Shown piece after piece: positions 45,870 to 54,260 of a stretch of DNA of 64,000 nt. A model generated the notes under the pieces. The model was not told the origin of the DNA, ran no database searches, and saw nothing but the letters and a program-made list of their open reading frames with translations. A program made the translations under genes and the position numbers. Origin of the DNA: Glycocaulis profundi (GTDB taxonomy: Bacteria > Pseudomonadota > Alphaproteobacteria > Caulobacterales > Maricaulaceae); NCBI GenBank assembly GCA_007050995.1, contig VJOU01000012.1, positions 46,793-110,792 of the forward strand, in the 5' to 3' direction. The number at the start of each line of letters is the position of its first letter. Position 1 is the first letter of the stretch.

Positions 45870-46533
45870 CTTCCGCGCGGAGGTTCTCGCAGCTTCCCGC
45901 CCCCCTCGCCTGCCCGCGCAGCCAGCCGGGCAGGAGCATCAGGTCCGGCGTGGCGATGGACGCGCCCGCTTCGCGCAGGCGTCGCGCCGCCCAGACATTG
46001 CAGGTGTTGAAGGCGTGATAGCGCTCCTCGCTGGCCGCGAACATGCTGCGCCCGGCGATCTTGCCCGCCATGGTGGGCCGCGGATTGCCGTCCGGGTCGG
46101 TCTCGAACGACGCGTCCAGGCGCGCGACGAGCGCCGCCATGCCCTCTTCGGACAGGCCCAGATCGGCGTATTCGCTGTTCATGGCCTGCCGCGGATCGCG
46201 GTCCAGCGCGGTGACGTGCAGCACCGACGGCGTGGGCCACAGGCCCGCCGCGATGGCGGTGGGGATTGTCGTGCCGTGCTGATAGGCCTGGGCGTCGCCC
46301 CAGCCGATGGAGAACCAGCGCGCGTCAGGGTAGAGCCGCCGGATGGGCGAGCCGGGCTCGAACGCCCCGGCGGGCAGATAGAAGTCGGTGTGCATGGCGG
46401 TCTGGCTGACCCCGACGGTCACGCAGTCGCCCGCGCTGGCCGCCGGCGGCCGGTCCGCACCCGCGCAGGACGCCAGCGCGCCCGCGCATGCGAGCGCCGC
46501 GATTGTCCGCCAGGCTGGGAGGAACCCTTCCAT
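45850..46533 (-). CDS. DUF2459 lipoprotein
   Basis: This 227-residue protein has a signal peptide and a lipobox-like ASC (LASCAG, cysteine near residue 23). The DUF2459 core reads QTAMHTDFYLPAGAFEPGSPI, WFSIGWGDAQAYQHGT, and YHAFNTCNVWAARRLREAG. The conserved His, Cys and Asn-Thr-Cys/Trp pattern resembles permuted papain-like or NlpC-like folds, but this is inference. It is transcribed away from the tmRNA gene and overlaps the VOC gene by 20 bp at its 3' end. Confidence 0.85.
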   Translation of the reverse strand: MEGFLPAWRTIAALACAGALASCAGADRPPAASAGDCVTVGVSQTAMHTDFYLPAGAFEPGSPIRRLYPDARWFSIGWGDAQAYQHGTTIPTAIAAGLWPTPSVLHVTALDRDPRQAMNSEYADLGLSEEGMAALVARLDASFETDPDGNPRPTMAGKIAGRSMFAASEERYHAFNTCNVWAARRLREAGASIATPDLMLLPGWLRGQARGAGSCENLRAEVSPAAP

Positions 46534-46550
46534 TGCTAAGCCAACGCCCT

Positions 46551-46556
46551 TATATT
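46551..46556 (+). promoter_or_regulatory. Candidate -10 box of ssrA
   Basis: TATATT stands in AT-richer DNA just before the acceptor piece, with TTCCAT at 46528-46533 (17-bp spacing) as a weak -35. The predicted start is about 46563. Confidence 0.35.
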
Positions 46557-46641
46557 GAAGGCGTTCCGCAAGGAACTATGGCGATAAATGCGCGTGCAAT
46601 AACCAGACCGGACCCGGGTGCGAATCCCGGCGGCTCCACCA

Positions 46642-46676
46642 TCACCTCCCCGCTCGTTGGGCTTATGGGGACGCAT
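46642..46676 (+). other. tmRNA intervening segment (removed from precursor)
   Basis: This is the segment between the encoded CCA of the acceptor piece and the 5' G of the coding piece. In two-piece tmRNAs it is cut out by tRNA-type processing enzymes. Confidence 0.8.
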
Positions 46677-46757
46677 GGGGCCGAGTTAGGATCGACGGAT
46701 GGCTAAAGACGTGGCGTTCGCCCGCATGGGCTCCGTCATCAGCCCATTGTTAAAGTT

Positions 46758-46799
46758 GCCAACGACAACTTTGCTGAAGAGGTGCGTCTCGCTGCGTAA
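46758..46799 (+). other. tmRNA proteolysis-tag reading frame
   Basis: The resume codon GCC is followed by codons for the rest of ANDNFAEEVRLAA and TAA. The first eight residues equal those of the Caulobacter tag (ANDNFAEEFAVAA); the last five differ but keep a hydrophobic-Ala-Ala end. Confidence 0.95.
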
Positions 46800-46895
46800 G
46801 CGGCGCGATCACTTCGCACTTTAAGTCCTCGGCTCTAGCAAGCCGCAGGCGGGGTTCGGGGGCACCTGGCAACAGAAGCCCCCACTCATTTCCCC

Positions 46896-47489
46896 CTACC
46901 CTCGCCCCACCAGCCGCGGCAGCAGTTTCGTCGCCGTCACGTAAACGGCTGCGCCGATCCCCAGCGCCAGCGGGATGTAGAGCCAGCCCAGCACGTCCTG
47001 GACCGGCGCGTCGCGGCCTGCCCGCAGGCCGAAGATCCAGCCTCCCTCCTCCAGCCGGAACAGGCCCGCGGCTTCGGGCGCGAACAGTTTCACGATCCCC
47101 GTCGCGGCGGTGAGAAGAGCGAGCATGTAGACCAGCGCCAGCATGGTCACCGCGGTCAGCCGCGCCACGCCCGACATCGCGCCATAGCGCAGCGCCTCGA
47201 TCACGCGGGCGGGGTGCAGGGTGCGGGCCGCGGCCCGGGCGGCGCGGTCGGCGGCGACGGGGGGCAGGATCTCGCCCGGCTCGCCCGCCTCGTGCAGCGC
47301 GGCGGCCACGCGCGCGGCGTCCGCGGCGGCGTCTCCGTCCAGCAGCACGATGATCCGCGCTTCCAGCTCGGCGCGCAGAGCGTCCGCCTCGGGCCGGTTC
47401 AGGCGCGAGAGCACCCAGTCGGCCTCGATGAACCAGGCCGCCACCGCCGCCCGGGCGGGCTCGCTTTCAAGCTCGGTCAGACGCCGCAT
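46896..47489 (-). CDS. HAAS-like domain membrane protein
   Basis: This 197-residue protein has an N-terminal ~85 residues resembling the small helical HAAS/DUF1700 module (LNRPEADALRAELEARIIVLLDG ... VAAALHEAGEPGEI). Two or three membrane helices follow (about 112-135 and 165-188). HAAS proteins are often partners of PadR regulators or ECF anti-sigma systems, but no such gene is adjacent. ATG 47489 is chosen for GAGGAG 7 nt upstream; the frame extends to 47555 without support. It converges on the tmRNA gene and diverges from sspB. Confidence 0.78.
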   Translation of the reverse strand: MRRLTELESEPARAAVAAWFIEADWVLSRLNRPEADALRAELEARIIVLLDGDAAADAARVAAALHEAGEPGEILPPVAADRAARAAARTLHPARVIEALRYGAMSGVARLTAVTMLALVYMLALLTAATGIVKLFAPEAAGLFRLEEGGWIFGLRAGRDAPVQDVLGWLYIPLALGIGAAVYVTATKLLPRLVGRG

Positions 47490-47722
47490 GCCGACGCTCC
47501 TCGACTCGCCTCGAATCCAGCATACGGCACGGGCTCGCGGCATTGGAACCGGCAAGCCTCGCCGCCTGTGACGTTTCGGGATGCCGCTCCGATCCCTGTC
47601 TCATCAGGCGCCGGACGGACTCCCCTCGGCGCCGAAACGCAGCGATGATAGCAGCGCAGGCGCGCACTCACGCTTCCAATATGCGCCGCGCCATGCTGGA
47701 TTAGTCTCCAACGACAACCGGG

Positions 47723-47727
47723 GGAGG
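47723..47727 (+). promoter_or_regulatory. Ribosome-binding site deciding the sspB start
   Basis: GGAGG abuts an ATG at 47728 with no spacing, which makes that ATG unusable. It is 6 nt from the in-frame GTG 47734, which I therefore take as the start. Confidence 0.7.
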
Positions 47728-47733
47728 ATGGGC

Positions 47734-48183
47734 GTGAGCAAGGACCTGATGCGATACGACCGGATGGCGCAGGATGCGCTGCGCGGCGTCGTGCGCCAGG
47801 CGCTGGCCCGCGCGGCCGGCCCTGAAGGCCTGCCCGGCAGCCATCATTTCTACATTTCGTTCAAGACCGACGACCCCGGCTGCGACGTGGATGAAAGCCT
47901 GTCGAAAGCCTATCCCGACGAGATGACCGTGGTGCTCGAGCACCAGTTCTGGGATCTGACGGCGGAAGACGATTTTTTCGAGGTCACGCTGAAATTCGGC
48001 GGCGTGCCGAAATACCTCAAGGTGCCCTACTCGGCCGTCACCCGGTTCCATGATCCCGCGGTGGGCTTCCACCTGCAGTTCGACTACGAGGCGCCCGAGA
48101 ACGCTCCAGCCCCGCCGCCCGGCGCGGAGAAGGCGGACGGCTCGACGGTGGTCAGCCTGGATTCCTTCCGCAAGAAGGACTGA
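47734..48183 (+). CDS. sspB: SspB (alphaproteobacterial type), ClpXP adaptor for ssrA-tagged proteins
   Basis: This 149-residue protein has an N-terminal MRYDRMAQDALRGVVRQAL helix. The SspB fold follows (HHFYISFKTDDPG, YPDEMTVVLEHQFWDLTAEDDFFEVTLKFGGVPKYLKVPYSAVTRFHDPAVGFHLQF). A flexible Pro-rich linker ends in VVSLDSFRKKD, the likely ClpX-binding peptide. SspB tethers tmRNA-tagged proteins to ClpXP. The gene lies about 840 bp from the tmRNA gene it serves. Its stop abuts the convergent CorA-family stop without overlap. Confidence 0.95.
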   Translation: MSKDLMRYDRMAQDALRGVVRQALARAAGPEGLPGSHHFYISFKTDDPGCDVDESLSKAYPDEMTVVLEHQFWDLTAEDDFFEVTLKFGGVPKYLKVPYSAVTRFHDPAVGFHLQFDYEAPENAPAPPPGAEKADGSTVVSLDSFRKKD

Positions 48184-49200
48184 TCAGAGCAGCTTGAGCC
48201 GCCTGAACAGCCACACCTCGAACCCCGCGATCAGCACCAGCAGACCGGCCACCGCGCCGAACGCCCACGGCGACTCGTCGAAGGGGATGCCCGCCACATT
48301 GATGCCCAGCAGGCCGGTCAGCAGGGTCAGGGGCAGGAAGATCGCGGCCACCGCGGACAGCAGAACCATGTAGCGGTTCATCTTCTCCGCCCGCGTCTCC
48401 ATGATCTGGTCCTGCACGACCCCGGCGCGCTCGCGCACGGCTTCGAGCTCTTCGAGGATGCGGGTGGTCTTGTCGGCGGACTCGCGGATGCGGGACCGGT
48501 CGCGCTCGCTCAGCCAGTCCAGATCCTCGATGGCCAGGGTGGTCAGGGCGTCGCGCTGGGGCCCGATATAGCGCCGGAGGCGGATCGCCCGGCGGCGCAG
48601 GGCCGCCAGCGCCCCGCGCTCGACCTGGCCCTCGTCCAGCAGGGCGTCCTCGAAATCGTCGATCTCGTCGTGAAGCTCGGCGACGGCGGGCTCCATCCGG
48701 TCGGCCAGCCGCTGGGCCAGCTTGGCGACCAGCTCGCCGGGGCTGACCGGCGCGACGCCCCGCTCGATGGCGCCCACCAGATCGCCCACCGCGTGAAGCG
48801 GCCGGACCCATACCCCGATCACCCGCGAGGCCTCGACCCACAGCCGGACCGAGACCATGTCCTCGGGCTCGGCGCCCGCCATCAGATTCACCCCGCGCAG
48901 GATCACCACCGCGCCGTTCCCGTGGACGGTGCAGCGCGGGCGGGTGTCCTCGGCCAGCAGGGCGGTCAGGATGAAGCCGTCCAGCCCGCTTTCAGCCTCC
49001 AGCCAGGGGAGCGTGCGCGCATCCTCGCGCTGCAGGTGCGCCCAGACGAAGGGCGGGCGGCCTTCGGCGTGAACCGTTCCGATGGGCGGGACGTCGGGCA
49101 GCGCGTCCAGATCGGCTTCGGCCGCCGCGCCCTTTCCGTCCATGGCGAAACACAGGACCGGCGCGAGGGCCGGGACGGGATCGGGCGGGGCGTCAGCCAT
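48184..49200 (-). CDS. CorA/ZntB-family divalent cation transporter
   Basis: This 338-residue protein has a large cytoplasmic funnel domain and a long helix (SERDRSRIRESADKTTRILEELEAVRERAG). Two C-terminal helices are joined by the signature GLLGINVAGIPF. GIN in place of the GMN of CorA is the ZntB form, so zinc (proton-coupled uptake) is more likely than magnesium, though this is inference. Its start region overlaps the RusA-like gene by 8 bp, so the two are probably co-transcribed. Confidence 0.9.
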   Translation of the reverse strand: MADAPPDPVPALAPVLCFAMDGKGAAAEADLDALPDVPPIGTVHAEGRPPFVWAHLQREDARTLPWLEAESGLDGFILTALLAEDTRPRCTVHGNGAVVILRGVNLMAGAEPEDMVSVRLWVEASRVIGVWVRPLHAVGDLVGAIERGVAPVSPGELVAKLAQRLADRMEPAVAELHDEIDDFEDALLDEGQVERGALAALRRRAIRLRRYIGPQRDALTTLAIEDLDWLSERDRSRIRESADKTTRILEELEAVRERAGVVQDQIMETRAEKMNRYMVLLSAVAAIFLPLTLLTGLLGINVAGIPFDESPWAFGAVAGLLVLIAGFEVWLFRRLKLL

Positions 49201-49606
49201 CGATGGCGGGCCGGTCCTCGGCCAGCGGCCGGACCTGCACGCTCACCCGCGGACGCTCGCCCATGATCTTTTCCACGTGCAGGCGCTCGACCTGGCTGTC
49301 GTCATGGAAAACCACGCCATTGAGCGCGTCCAGCACCGCCTTGGCGACATTGTCCACGTCGTGCTTGGGCGAGGTCTCGGTGCGCTCGATGGTGATGAAG
49401 ACCTCATAGGGTCCCCATTTGGGGCGCACGCGCTTGAACTCGGTGCGCATGAAATCCCCGATCAGGGACTTGAATCGGCGGCTCTGGGAGGTGACGGCGT
49501 CCACGCGCAGGGCCAGCGACCCGTTGCGGCGCGCGGCCTGCACCTTGCCGCGCCCGGTCCATTCGGCCGGGGCGGCGGTCTGCTGATCTGCGGCTTGATC
49601 CGTCAT
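49193..49606 (-). CDS. RusA-family Holliday-junction-resolvase-like protein
   Basis: The stop is certain. ATG 49606 gives 137 residues starting MTDQAADQ, with a weak AGG upstream. The RusA pattern is clear in KHDVDNVAKAVLDALNGVVFHDDSQVERL, with the three conserved aspartates that bind metal in RusA. RusA is normally a prophage gene, but no other phage gene is near, and here it is coupled to a metal transporter. The N-terminal 45 residues are not typical. A much longer upstream frame is antisense to fumC and not real. Confidence 0.82.
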   Translation of the reverse strand: MTDQAADQQTAAPAEWTGRGKVQAARRNGSLALRVDAVTSQSRRFKSLIGDFMRTEFKRVRPKWGPYEVFITIERTETSPKHDVDNVAKAVLDALNGVVFHDDSQVERLHVEKIMGERPRVSVQVRPLAEDRPAIDG

Positions 49607-49714
49607 GGCCTGATGCTGCACAACCCGATTCGAAACGACGACCATTGTCCGCTTGCATGATTGATGCCGCAAGCGGGCCTTCCAAGAGACATAGACCAGG
49701 ACGGGGAAAGCTCC

Positions 49715-51106
49715 ATGACCGAGATGCGCACCGAAACTGATTCCTTCGGCCCTCTGGAGGTGCCCTCCGACAAGCTGTGGGGGGCGCAGACCGCCCGCTC
49801 GCTGATCAATTTCAAGATCGGCGGCCAGAGAATGCCGATCCCGCTGGTGCACGCGCTGGGCGTGGTCAAGCACTGCGCGGCCAAGGCCAACATGGCTCTG
49901 GACAATATCGAGCCTGAGATCGGGAACGCCATCGCGCAGGCCGCGCTGGAAGTCGCCGAAGGAAAGCTGGACGATCACTTCCCGCTGGTGGTCTGGCAGA
50001 CCGGCTCGGGCACTCAGTCGAACATGAACGCCAACGAGGTCATCTCCAACCGGGCCATCCAGATCATGGGCGGCGTGGTGGGCTCGAAGGACCCCGTCCA
50101 CCCCAACGACCACGTCAACCGCTCGCAGTCGTCCAACGACGTCTTCCCCACCGCGACCCACATCGCCGCCGCCAGCGAGTTCAGGAACACGCTGGTCCCG
50201 GCGCTGAAGACCCTGCGTGACGCGCTGAAGGCGAAATCGGACAGCTTCTCCGGCGTGATCAAGATCGGTCGCACCCACCTGATGGACGCCACCCCGCTGA
50301 CGCTGGGCCAGGAGTTCTCGGCCTATGTGGCGATGCTGGACAGCGGCATCCGCCGGGTCGAGGCGGCCCTGCCCGCGCTGTACGAGCTGGCCCAGGGTGG
50401 CACGGCGGTCGGCACGGGGCTGAACGCCAAGCCCGGCTTCGACGTGAAATTCGCCGAAGAGGCCGCGGCCCTCACCGGCCTGCCCTTCGAAACCGCGCCC
50501 AACAAGTTCGAGGCGCTGGCCACCAAGGACGCGCTGGTCGAGGCCCACGGCGCGCTCAACTCTCTGGCGGTGTCGCTGTTCAAGATCGCCAACGACATCC
50601 GCCTGCTGGGCTCCGGCCCGCGCTGCGGCATCGGCGAGCTGGCCCTGCCCGAGAACGAGCCGGGCAGCTCGATCATGCCCGGCAAGGTCAATCCGACCCA
50701 GTGCGAGGCCATGACCATGGTGTGCACCCAGGTGATGGGCAACAACGCGGCGGTGACGTTCGCCGGCAGCCAGGGCCATTTCCAGCTCAACGTGTTCAAG
50801 CCGGTCATCATCTTCAACGTGCTGACCTCGGCGAAGCTTCTGGCGGACGCCGCGATCAGCTTCACCGAGAACTGCGTGGTCGGCATCGAGGCCAACGAGG
50901 ACCGCATCGCCGACATCCTCGAACGCTCGTTGATGCTGGTCACCGCGCTGGCGCCGACCATCGGCTATGACAACGCCACCACCGTCGCCAAGACCGCGCA
51001 CAAGAACGGCACCACCCTGCGCGAGGAAGCCGTCCGGCTGGGCTTCGTGACGTCCGAGCAGTTCGACGCCGTGGTCCGCCCCGAACAGATGATCGGTCCG
51101 AAATAG
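49715..51106 (+). CDS. fumC: Class II fumarate hydratase
   Basis: This 463-residue enzyme interconverts fumarate and malate in the TCA cycle. The superfamily signature is [15 protein letters not shown], with [15 protein letters not shown] and [20 protein letters not shown] also present. ATG 49715 has GGGGAAAG upstream; the frame can be extended to 49661 without support. It is followed 2 bp later by the DUF4169 gene, a common alphaproteobacterial pairing. It is the iron-sulfur-independent, oxidative-stress-stable fumarase. Confidence 0.97.
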   Translation: MTEMRTETDSFGPLEVPSDKLWGAQTARSLINFKIGGQRMPIPLVHALGVVKHCAAKANMALDNIEPEIGNAIAQAALEVAEGKLDDHFPLVVWQTGSGTQSNMNANEVISNRAIQIMGGVVGSKDPVHPNDHVNRSQSSNDVFPTATHIAAASEFRNTLVPALKTLRDALKAKSDSFSGVIKIGRTHLMDATPLTLGQEFSAYVAMLDSGIRRVEAALPALYELAQGGTAVGTGLNAKPGFDVKFAEEAAALTGLPFETAPNKFEALATKDALVEAHGALNSLAVSLFKIANDIRLLGSGPRCGIGELALPENEPGSSIMPGKVNPTQCEAMTMVCTQVMGNNAAVTFAGSQGHFQLNVFKPVIIFNVLTSAKLLADAAISFTENCVVGIEANEDRIADILERSLMLVTALAPTIGYDNATTVAKTAHKNGTTLREEAVRLGFVTSEQFDAVVRPEQMIGPK

Positions 51107-51108
51107 GC

Positions 51109-51282
51109 GTGGGCAAGGTCGTCAACCTGAAGACCGCGCGCAAGCGCAGGGCCCGTGAGGCGGCGGCCGATGAAGCCGCCGCCAATCGCGTCGCCTTCGG
51201 CCGCACCAAAGCGGAGAAGGCGGCCGGCAAGGCCGAGGCCGCCCGGGCGGACCGGGACATGGACGGGAAGAAGCGGGAGTAG
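51109..51282 (+). CDS. DUF4169 small basic protein
   Basis: This is a 57-residue, very basic, Ala/Lys/Arg-rich protein, starting with GTG 51109 two bases after the fumC stop and ending TAG at 51280-51282. The start VVNLKTARKRRAREAAADE and the middle NRVAFGRTKAEKA match DUF4169. It probably forms one helix. The function is unknown. A strong terminator follows at 51299-51328. Confidence 0.88.
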   Translation: MGKVVNLKTARKRRAREAAADEAAANRVAFGRTKAEKAAGKAEAARADRDMDGKKRE

Positions 51283-51298
51283 CGCCTGCCCGCTCATG

Positions 51299-51328
51299 AA
51301 AAAAGCCGGGCGACGCGCCCGGCTTTTT
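51299..51328. terminator. Bidirectional rho-independent terminator
   Basis: GCCGGGCG and CGCCCGGC form an 8-bp stem with loop ACG, flanked by six A on the left and five T on the right. It lies between the DUF4169 gene (+) and clpA (-). Confidence 0.92.
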
Positions 51329-51348
51329 CAGTGCCGTTCGATGAAACC

Positions 51349-53685
51349 TCACCGCACGGTTTCGGATTCCTTCGCCGTCTTTCCGCCCTTCCCGCCGCCG
51401 GCCTTTTTGGGCTTGGCGAGGCGGTCGGCGGGGATGATCTCGAAGTCCAGGCGCTCGGCGTCGGCGGGATCGGTGTCGATCTTCACCACGCCGCCTTTCT
51501 TGAGCTGGCCGAACAGGATCTCGTCGGCCAGCGGCTTCTTGATGTGCTCCTGGATCACACGGGCGAGCGGGCGGGCGCCGAACTTGTCGTCATAGCCCTT
51601 CTTCGCCAGCCAGGACGTGGCCGCCTCGGTCAGCTCGAAGCTGACGCCGCGGTCGGCGAGCTGGGCTTCGAGCTGGAGCACGAACTTCTCGACCACCCGG
51701 CCGATGATCGCCTCGTTCAGGCCCGAGAACGGGATGATCGCGTCCAGCCGGTTGCGGAATTCGGGCGTGAACAGCTTCTCGATGGCCGCCATGTCCTCGC
51801 CCTCGCGCTTGCCCCGCCCGAAGCCGATGGCCTCCTTGGCGGCGTCCGAGGCGCCCGCGTTGGTGGTCATGATCAGGATCACGTTGCGGCAGTCGACCTT
51901 CTTGCCGTTCGCGTCGGTGATCGTCCCGTTGTCCATGAGCTGGAGCAGGATGTTGAAGATGTCGGGGTGGGCCTTCTCGATCTCGTCGAGCAGCAGGACC
52001 GAGTGCGGGTGCTGGTCGATGGCGTCGGTCAGCTGCCCGCCCTGGTCATAGCCCACATAGCCCGGAGGCGCGCCCAGCAGGCGGCTGACAGTGTGGCGCT
52101 CCATGTACTCGCTCATGTCGAAGCGCAGCAGCTCCACGCCCAGGGTGAGCGAAAGCTGGCGGGCGACCTCGGTCTTGCCCACGCCCGTCGGGCCGGAGAA
52201 CAGGTAGCAGCCTATGGGTTTCTCCGGTTCGCGCAGGCCCGCGCGGGCCAGCTTGATCGCGCTGGCGAGCTTGCCGATGGCCTCGTCCTGGCCGAACACG
52301 ACCCGCTTGAGCGAGGCGTCGAGGTCTTTCAGGGCCGTCTCGTCGGACTTGGACACCGATTTCGGGGGGATGCGGGCCATCTTGGCGACGACCGTCTCCA
52401 CGTCCTTCACCCCGATGGTCTTCTTGCGCTTGGACGCGGGCAGAAGACGCATGGAGGCGCCCGCCTCGTCGATCACGTCGATGGCCTTGTCGGGCAGCTT
52501 GCGGTCGGTGATGTAGCGGCTGGACAGCTCCACGGCGGCCTTGAGCGCCTCGGCGGTGAAGCGGATGTCGTGGAAGTCCTCGAAATACGGCTTCAGCCCC
52601 TGCAGGATCTTGACGGAGTCCGGCACGGAGGGTTCGACCACGTCGATCTTCTGGAACCGGCGGGCGAGCGCGCGGTCCTTCTCGAAGTGCTGGCGGTATT
52701 CCTTGTAGGTGGTCGAGCCCATGCAGCGCAGCGTGCCCGCCTGCAGGGCGGGCTTGAGAAGATTGGAGGCGTCCATCGCCCCGCCCGACGTGGCGCCCGC
52801 GCCGATCACGGTGTGAATCTCGTCGATGAACAGGACCGCGTCGGGCCGGGCCTCGAGCGCCTTGACCACCTGCTTGACCCGCTCCTCGAAATCGCCGCGA
52901 TAGCGGGTGCCCGCCAGCAGCGCGCCCATGTCGAGCGAGTAGATGACCGCGTCCTCGAGCACTTCGGGGACGTTGCCTTCCACGATCAGGCGGGCGAGGC
53001 CCTCGGCGATGGCGGTCTTGCCCACGCCCGGATCGCCCACCAGAAGCGGGTTGTTCTTGCGGCGGCGGCACAGGACCTGGACGCAGCGCTCGACCTCCGC
53101 CTCGCGCCCGATCAGCGGGTCCACCCCGCCCTCGCGGGCCTTGGCGTTCAGGTCCACCGTGTAGGTGGCCAGCGCGTCGTCCTTGTCCTCTTTGTCCTCC
53201 TCGACCTCCTCGGCGCCCTTGGGCGGACGGCTTTCAGAGGCGCCCGCCTTCTTGGCGATGCCATGGGAGATGAAGTTGACCGCGTCGTAGCGGGTCATGT
53301 CCCGCTCGGCGAGGAAGTAGGCGGCGTGGCTCTCGCGCTCGGCGAAAAGGGCGACCAGCACGTTCGCGCCGGTGACCTCCTCACGGCCGGAGTTCTGCAC
53401 GTGGATGACCGCGCGCTGGATCACGCGCTGGAAGCCCGCGGTGGGCTTGGCGTCCTCGGTGTCGTCCACGATCAGGCTGGCGAGCTCGTTGTCGACATAC
53501 TCGCCCAGCGTGGCGCGGAGTTCCTCCACGTCCAGGTCGCAGGCGCGCATGACGGCGGCGGCGTCCTCGTCGTCGCACAGCGAGAAGAGGAGATGCTCCA
53601 GCGTGGCGTACTCGTGATGCCGCTCGTTGGCGGACGCGAGCGCCTTGTGGAGGGATTGCTCAAGGGCCGGCGAGAAACTGGGCAA
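51349..53685 (-). CDS. clpA: ATP-dependent Clp protease ATP-binding subunit ClpA
   Basis: This 778-residue Hsp100 unfoldase has an N-domain of two Clp repeats (1-145). AAA1 has Walker [16 protein letters not shown], and AAA2 has Walker [16 protein letters not shown] and the IGL/IGF ClpP-binding loop region ([11 protein letters not shown]). It feeds substrates to ClpP; N-end-rule substrates arrive through ClpS. The gene starts 4 bp after the clpS stop. The acidic, lysine-rich insert at about 150-170 ([12 protein letters not shown]) after the N-domain is longer than in E. coli. The C-terminus is Gly/Lys-rich. Confidence 0.97.
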   Translation of the reverse strand: MPSFSPALEQSLHKALASANERHHEYATLEHLLFSLCDDEDAAAVMRACDLDVEELRATLGEYVDNELASLIVDDTEDAKPTAGFQRVIQRAVIHVQNSGREEVTGANVLVALFAERESHAAYFLAERDMTRYDAVNFISHGIAKKAGASESRPPKGAEEVEEDKEDKDDALATYTVDLNAKAREGGVDPLIGREAEVERCVQVLCRRRKNNPLLVGDPGVGKTAIAEGLARLIVEGNVPEVLEDAVIYSLDMGALLAGTRYRGDFEERVKQVVKALEARPDAVLFIDEIHTVIGAGATSGGAMDASNLLKPALQAGTLRCMGSTTYKEYRQHFEKDRALARRFQKIDVVEPSVPDSVKILQGLKPYFEDFHDIRFTAEALKAAVELSSRYITDRKLPDKAIDVIDEAGASMRLLPASKRKKTIGVKDVETVVAKMARIPPKSVSKSDETALKDLDASLKRVVFGQDEAIGKLASAIKLARAGLREPEKPIGCYLFSGPTGVGKTEVARQLSLTLGVELLRFDMSEYMERHTVSRLLGAPPGYVGYDQGGQLTDAIDQHPHSVLLLDEIEKAHPDIFNILLQLMDNGTITDANGKKVDCRNVILIMTTNAGASDAAKEAIGFGRGKREGEDMAAIEKLFTPEFRNRLDAIIPFSGLNEAIIGRVVEKFVLQLEAQLADRGVSFELTEAATSWLAKKGYDDKFGARPLARVIQEHIKKPLADEILFGQLKKGGVVKIDTDPADAERLDFEIIPADRLAKPKKAGGGKGGKTAKESETVR

Positions 53686-53689
53686 GGGC

Positions 53690-54016
53690 CTAATCCTTTT
53701 CCATCGTGCACTGCAGGGGGTGCTGCGCGCGGCGGGCGGCGTCCATCACCTGAGCGACCTTGGTCTCGGCCACCTCGTAGGTGAAGACCCCGCACACCCC
53801 CACTCCATGTTGGTGCACATGGAGCATGATGCGAGTCGCGTCCTCCTGCTGCTTATGAAATATGACCATCAGGACCTCGATGACGAATTCCATCGGGGTG
53901 TAGTCGTCATTCAGCAGAAGAACCTTGTACATGGACGGGCGCTGGGTCTTCGCGCGCGGCTTGACCGCGACGCCGGTTCCGCGTCCTGGCAGGGCCGGGC
54001 TTCGCCGTTCGGTCAT
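53690..54016 (-). CDS. clpS: ClpS, N-end-rule adaptor for ClpA
   Basis: This 108-residue protein has a flexible Pro/Arg/Lys-rich N-terminal tail of about 28 residues. The ClpS core follows: [18 protein letters not shown] (the Asn and two Asp that bind the substrate N-terminus) and [25 protein letters not shown], including the conserved His. ATG 54016 is chosen because the family starts there; an ATG at 54076 lacks a site and adds 20 basic residues. It is first in clpS-clpA. Confidence 0.95.
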   Translation of the reverse strand: MTERRSPALPGRGTGVAVKPRAKTQRPSMYKVLLLNDDYTPMEFVIEVLMVIFHKQQEDATRIMLHVHQHGVGVCGVFTYEVAETKVAQVMDAARRAQHPLQCTMEKD

Positions 54017-54166
54017 GGTCGCGCCACTCAGCTTTCCCCGTCGCGCCGGACGGGCTGATCGTCCGGCGTCCTTCATTAAATAGGAATGTGGCGCCCGGTG
54101 GGAAGCCCCGCCCGCGCGCCGTTCGCAGCCGCGGAAAAATCAAGCGCCCCGATCCGGGGAAAATTC

Positions 54167-54199
54167 AAAAAAAGTGGCCCGACGCGAAGCGCCGGGCCA
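54167..54199 (-). terminator. Rho-independent terminator of the phasin gene
   Basis: On the minus strand the hairpin TGGCCCGGCGC / GCGTCGGGCCA (one mismatch) is followed by CTTTTTTT. It is about 60 bp after the phasin stop and upstream of clpS. Confidence 0.85.
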
Positions 54200-54260
54200 G
54201 TCAGGGAGGATCCGGACCGCCGGGGCGCTCATGACGCCCGGCGGAATTCTGTGAGCGCTG

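Larger units (their letters stand above)
46563..46890 (+). ncRNA. ssrA: tmRNA, circularly permuted two-piece form
   Basis: The gene order is reversed, as in alphaproteobacteria. The acceptor piece comes first: T stem CCGGG/CCCGG with loop TGCGAAT, then CGGCTCC and encoded ACCA ending at 46641. A 35-nt intervening segment follows (46642-46676), then the coding piece starting GGGGCCG at 46677. GGGGCCG pairs with CGGCTCC to form the 7-bp acceptor stem, with G-U at the third position, the alanine identity pair. The tag frame is inside the coding piece. The mature RNA should consist of two chains held by pairing. The 5' end (about 46563) and 3' end (about 46880-46890) are estimates. tmRNA rescues stalled ribosomes and marks the product for ClpXP. 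Confidence 0.95.

Noticed and set aside
51331..53784. 817-residue plus-strand frame opposite clpA
   Set aside because: Antisense shadow of clpA; no recognisable motif or ribosome site.
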